NCBI GenBank assembly: GCA_019459455.1
Contig: JAIBEX010000009.1
Coordinates: 600,071 to 664,070, forward strand
Direction: 5' to 3'
DNA length: 64,000 bases
DNA from: Weeksellaceae bacterium
Lineage (GTDB): Bacteria; Bacteroidota; Bacteroidia; Flavobacteriales; Weeksellaceae
Part shown: in pieces, positions 61,989 to 64,000 of the stretch
Position numbering within the stretch: position 1 is the first letter of the stretch
How the letters are laid out: each line of letters starts with the position of its first letter
Translations under genes and position numbers: made by a program
Notes under the pieces: model-generated
Database searches by the model: none
What the model was told of the DNA's origin: nothing
What the model saw: only the letters and a program-made list of their open reading frames with translations

Positions 61989-62855
61989 ATGAAAAAAATA
62001 TTGGTGGTGGGTGCAAACGGCCAACTGGGCAATTGCCTCCGCAGGATCGCATTCGATTATGAATGGGATTTCACATTCCTTTTTGTAGGCTCCTCGGAAC
62101 TTGATATTACCGACCGGGATGCAGTGCTTGATTTTTTTGAGGAAGAAAAACCGGATTTCTGTATCAACGCAGCCGCTTATACTGCTGTCGATTTAGCCGA
62201 GAAGGAACCCGAGCGGGCTTTCGCGGTAAATGCTGACGGTCCCGGCAACCTTGCAGAGGCCTCAAATGAAACCGGTACGGCACTGATCCATATATCTACC
62301 GATTATGTTTTTGATGGCGAAACGCAGATTTCCTATTCCGAGGATAATTTTACGAATCCCCCGGGAGTTTATGGTGCGTCTAAACTGAAAGGAGAAGAAC
62401 TGGCTTTGGAAGGCAACCCAAAAACAATTGTTATTAGAACTTCCTGGCTCTATTCTGAATACAGCAGGAATTTTGTAAAGACCATGCTGAATCTTTTTGA
62501 TCAGAAAGAGGAAATAGGGGTGGTGGGTGACCAATTTGGCCAACCGACGAACGCCAATGATCTTGCGGATACGATTATAAAGATTATTGCTTCCGATAGA
62601 AAAACCTATGGCGTATTCCACTATTCAAATTATCCTGAAACCACATGGTATGATTTTGCTGCAAAAATTGCCGAATATTCCGGGTCGGGCATCAGAATTA
62701 ACAGTCTGTCGACAGCAGAGTACCCAACTCCGGCTAAAAGACCGGTGAGAAGTACGATGTGTCTGGATAAGATCGAAGAGCACTATAACATTGACCCGCG
62801 GCACTGGGAAAATAGTCTGCAGGACTGTGTGGAGAATCTAATGGATACCAAATGA
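61989..62855 (+). CDS. rfbD: dTDP-4-dehydrorhamnose reductase
   Basis: A 288-residue short-chain dehydrogenase family reductase starting KKILVVGANGQLGNCLRRIA (NADP site GANGQLG). AAYTAVDLAEKE and the catalytic YGASKLKGE are typical of RmlD/RfbD. It performs the last step of dTDP-L-rhamnose synthesis for surface polysaccharide. None of the other rml genes is adjacent. It overlaps the next gene by 4 bases (ATGA). Confidence 0.93.
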   Translation: MKKILVVGANGQLGNCLRRIAFDYEWDFTFLFVGSSELDITDRDAVLDFFEEEKPDFCINAAAYTAVDLAEKEPERAFAVNADGPGNLAEASNETGTALIHISTDYVFDGETQISYSEDNFTNPPGVYGASKLKGEELALEGNPKTIVIRTSWLYSEYSRNFVKTMLNLFDQKEEIGVVGDQFGQPTNANDLADTIIKIIASDRKTYGVFHYSNYPETTWYDFAAKIAEYSGSGIRINSLSTAEYPTPAKRPVRSTMCLDKIEEHYNIDPRHWENSLQDCVENLMDTK

Positions 62856-63526
62856 AAAAATACGTATTAGGTCTAGCAGTATTCGCAATGAGTTTTGCGT
62901 CTGCACAGAATGTAATCTGGAATAAGGTGGTGAAGAGCCATGAGAGTACAGACAGGGTTCTTTATAAAATAGATCCGGCAGCAGATAAAGCAGAGTACTT
63001 GGGCGAAATTGAGGTTCAGGGATTTTCGGATAACGATGCCGAAGTTTTTGGAATGATCTATAAGAAGGCCAAGGAAATCGGAGCAAATGCATTTGCGTAT
63101 AAACCCTTTGAAAGCGTTGATGGTATGCAGGCCCAATTTGATCCTTATAATTACAGACTCAGTTTTTACCTTCTTCCGCAGGATGCTTTTCCCAAGGAAG
63201 ATGATGTGCTTTATATTTTTGCACCTCCGGCACAGGACCAGAATATCACTTTCAACAAGGAAACCCTAAAGTTCAAGCCGCGTTCCTTCACCAAAAGAAA
63301 ACTGAAGAAGGGCGAAGTCTACACTTTATCCACCCGTAAATTGCTGGGATCCTCTGTTAAACTATCTGCAAGTGCCAACCAACCGGTACAGCATTTCCAG
63401 TTACATGCCTTCCAGGTGCAGTCCAATCCTTATGGTGAAGCAGGCATAAGTCTTAAATCAGGAGATGTAGTAAGGCTGGAACGTTCTTTTGCAGAGTTCC
63501 TTACGGTAATCTATCGGGAATTTTAG
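62852..63526 (+). CDS. Secreted protein, function unknown
   Basis: A 224-residue protein with a signal peptide (VLGLAVFAMSFASAQ). The mature part has a YbjQ/heavy-metal-like segment (EIEVQGFSDNDAEVFGMIYKKAKEIGANAFAYK), that is, a strand, a helix and GANA, and a Lys/Phe-rich second half. No family was firmly recognised. Translationally coupled to rfbD through an ATGA overlap. Confidence 0.7.
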   Translation: MKKYVLGLAVFAMSFASAQNVIWNKVVKSHESTDRVLYKIDPAADKAEYLGEIEVQGFSDNDAEVFGMIYKKAKEIGANAFAYKPFESVDGMQAQFDPYNYRLSFYLLPQDAFPKEDDVLYIFAPPAQDQNITFNKETLKFKPRSFTKRKLKKGEVYTLSTRKLLGSSVKLSASANQPVQHFQLHAFQVQSNPYGEAGISLKSGDVVRLERSFAEFLTVIYREF

Positions 63527-63669
63527 CGTCAGTTCCTCCCCACAACCCTGTTACATGTTAAAGTTGGCTTGTAAATACAGTTGGTCTTCCAGACTTCTGC
63601 GGGCATTGAAATTTTTCGCCCTAATTTTCAAAAGGTTATCTAAACTTTAGTAAAAATAGTGAGCCATGA

Positions 63670-64000
63670 TTTGCAAGGGGAGGATAAAGACGTATCTTTG
63701 CAATCCCAAATCGAGAGAGGCGGGAGCGAAGTAGTAGATTAAAAAAGACAGGATGCGAGGAAGAATATAAGGCTTGAAAGAGTTTATTAAAATTTCTCAA
63801 AAAACATTTGGTCGATTAAAAAAGAAGTTATACTTTTGCAGTCCCAATTCGATATAAGAAAAAGGGGAAGCGCAGAAGAACTTTAGGACGGATTTGATAG
63901 GGGATTAAAACTCTGAGAATTTATTTGCTGAAATATAGACAGTTAATAAAAACTTCAATTTTTTTTCAATTTAAATTTGGTCACTTAGAAAATAGTTTAT
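63670..64000 (+). promoter_or_regulatory. Tandem strong promoters, probable rRNA operon leader
   Basis: P1: TTTG 63670-63673, 19 bases, TATCTTTG 63693-63700, then CAATCCCAAATCGA. P2: TTTG 63807-63810, 20 bases, TACTTTTG 63831-63838, then CAGTCCCAATTCGA. P3: TTTG at 63976-63979 and the spacer reach the window end, where the next -7 box is due. Tandem copies with the same GCARTCCCAAWTCGA start region are typical upstream of flavobacterial 16S rRNA. No coding gene is visible from 63527 on; 63527-63669 holds nothing I recognise. Confidence 0.6.

Noticed and set aside
1..64000. CRISPR array, tRNA genes
   Set aside because: No regularly spaced repeats, and no cloverleaf with CCA-end or T-loop GTTCRA pattern was seen in the intergenic stretches; a covariance search would be decisive for tRNA.

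Overview
The window looks like chromosome from a flavobacterium of the Weeksellaceae (Chryseobacterium/Kaistella-type). The case for this is the promoter signal TAnnTTTG ahead of many genes, the gene blocks (porG-uppS-bamA-skp-skp; a DUF5687 exporter; a MetK leader), and above all a large flexirubin-type (aryl polyene plus dialkylresorcinol) pigment locus. Genus and species cannot be fixed from the sequence alone.

Layout. 1-8 kb: 3' part of recN, an ABC exporter pair, then on the minus strand a NUDIX hydrolase, XerD, a dCMP deaminase-like enzyme, an enoyl-CoA hydratase and a catalase. 8-13 kb: oxyR divergent from the catalase, metK behind a probable SAM-II riboswitch, a small secreted protein, an ECF sigma factor followed by a 44-residue ORF, a HAD phosphatase and a lipoprotein. 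13-19 kb, minus strand: trpS, lspA, a DUF2683 protein, a DksA-like protein and ileS. 19-52 kb: the pigment locus. 52-64 kb: topA, a ureohydrolase-fold protein, porG, uppS, bamA, two skp/ompH genes, a thioesterase, rfbD and a secreted protein. The last 330 bases carry tandem strong promoters that probably feed an rRNA operon just outside the window.

How the pigment locus works together (partly inference from known flexirubin and aryl-polyene systems). An ammonia-lyase supplies a cinnamate-type aryl acid and an AMP-forming ligase activates it. Two acyl carrier proteins, several ketosynthases (one Cys-less and chain-length-factor-like, one only half length), a ketoreductase and three hot-dog proteins build the aryl polyene. 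DarB and DarA make the dialkylresorcinol. A halogenase-like flavoprotein and a CrtI-like oxidoreductase decorate it. Several acyltransferase-type proteins (LpxL-like, C45-like, BtrH-like, and a PlsC domain fused to MMPL) are candidates for forming the ester or attaching the lipid. MMPL, an ABC exporter and a LolA/LolB-like pair would move the product to the outer membrane. The plus-strand arm (22.2-30.1 kb) and minus-strand arm (51.9-30.1 kb) meet tail to tail with an 11-base overlap.

The most unusual part is an AT-rich island at about 40.9-43.8 kb that splits the minus-strand pigment operon. It holds three genes foreign to the pathway: a TIR protein fused to a DUF4163/DUF3298 (RsiV-like) region, a small secreted protein and a lipoprotein. 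It also has twin REP-like hairpins and recurring CGTTAG-type motifs next to the gene ends. This is the best candidate for an undescribed system, possibly a defence or sensing module.
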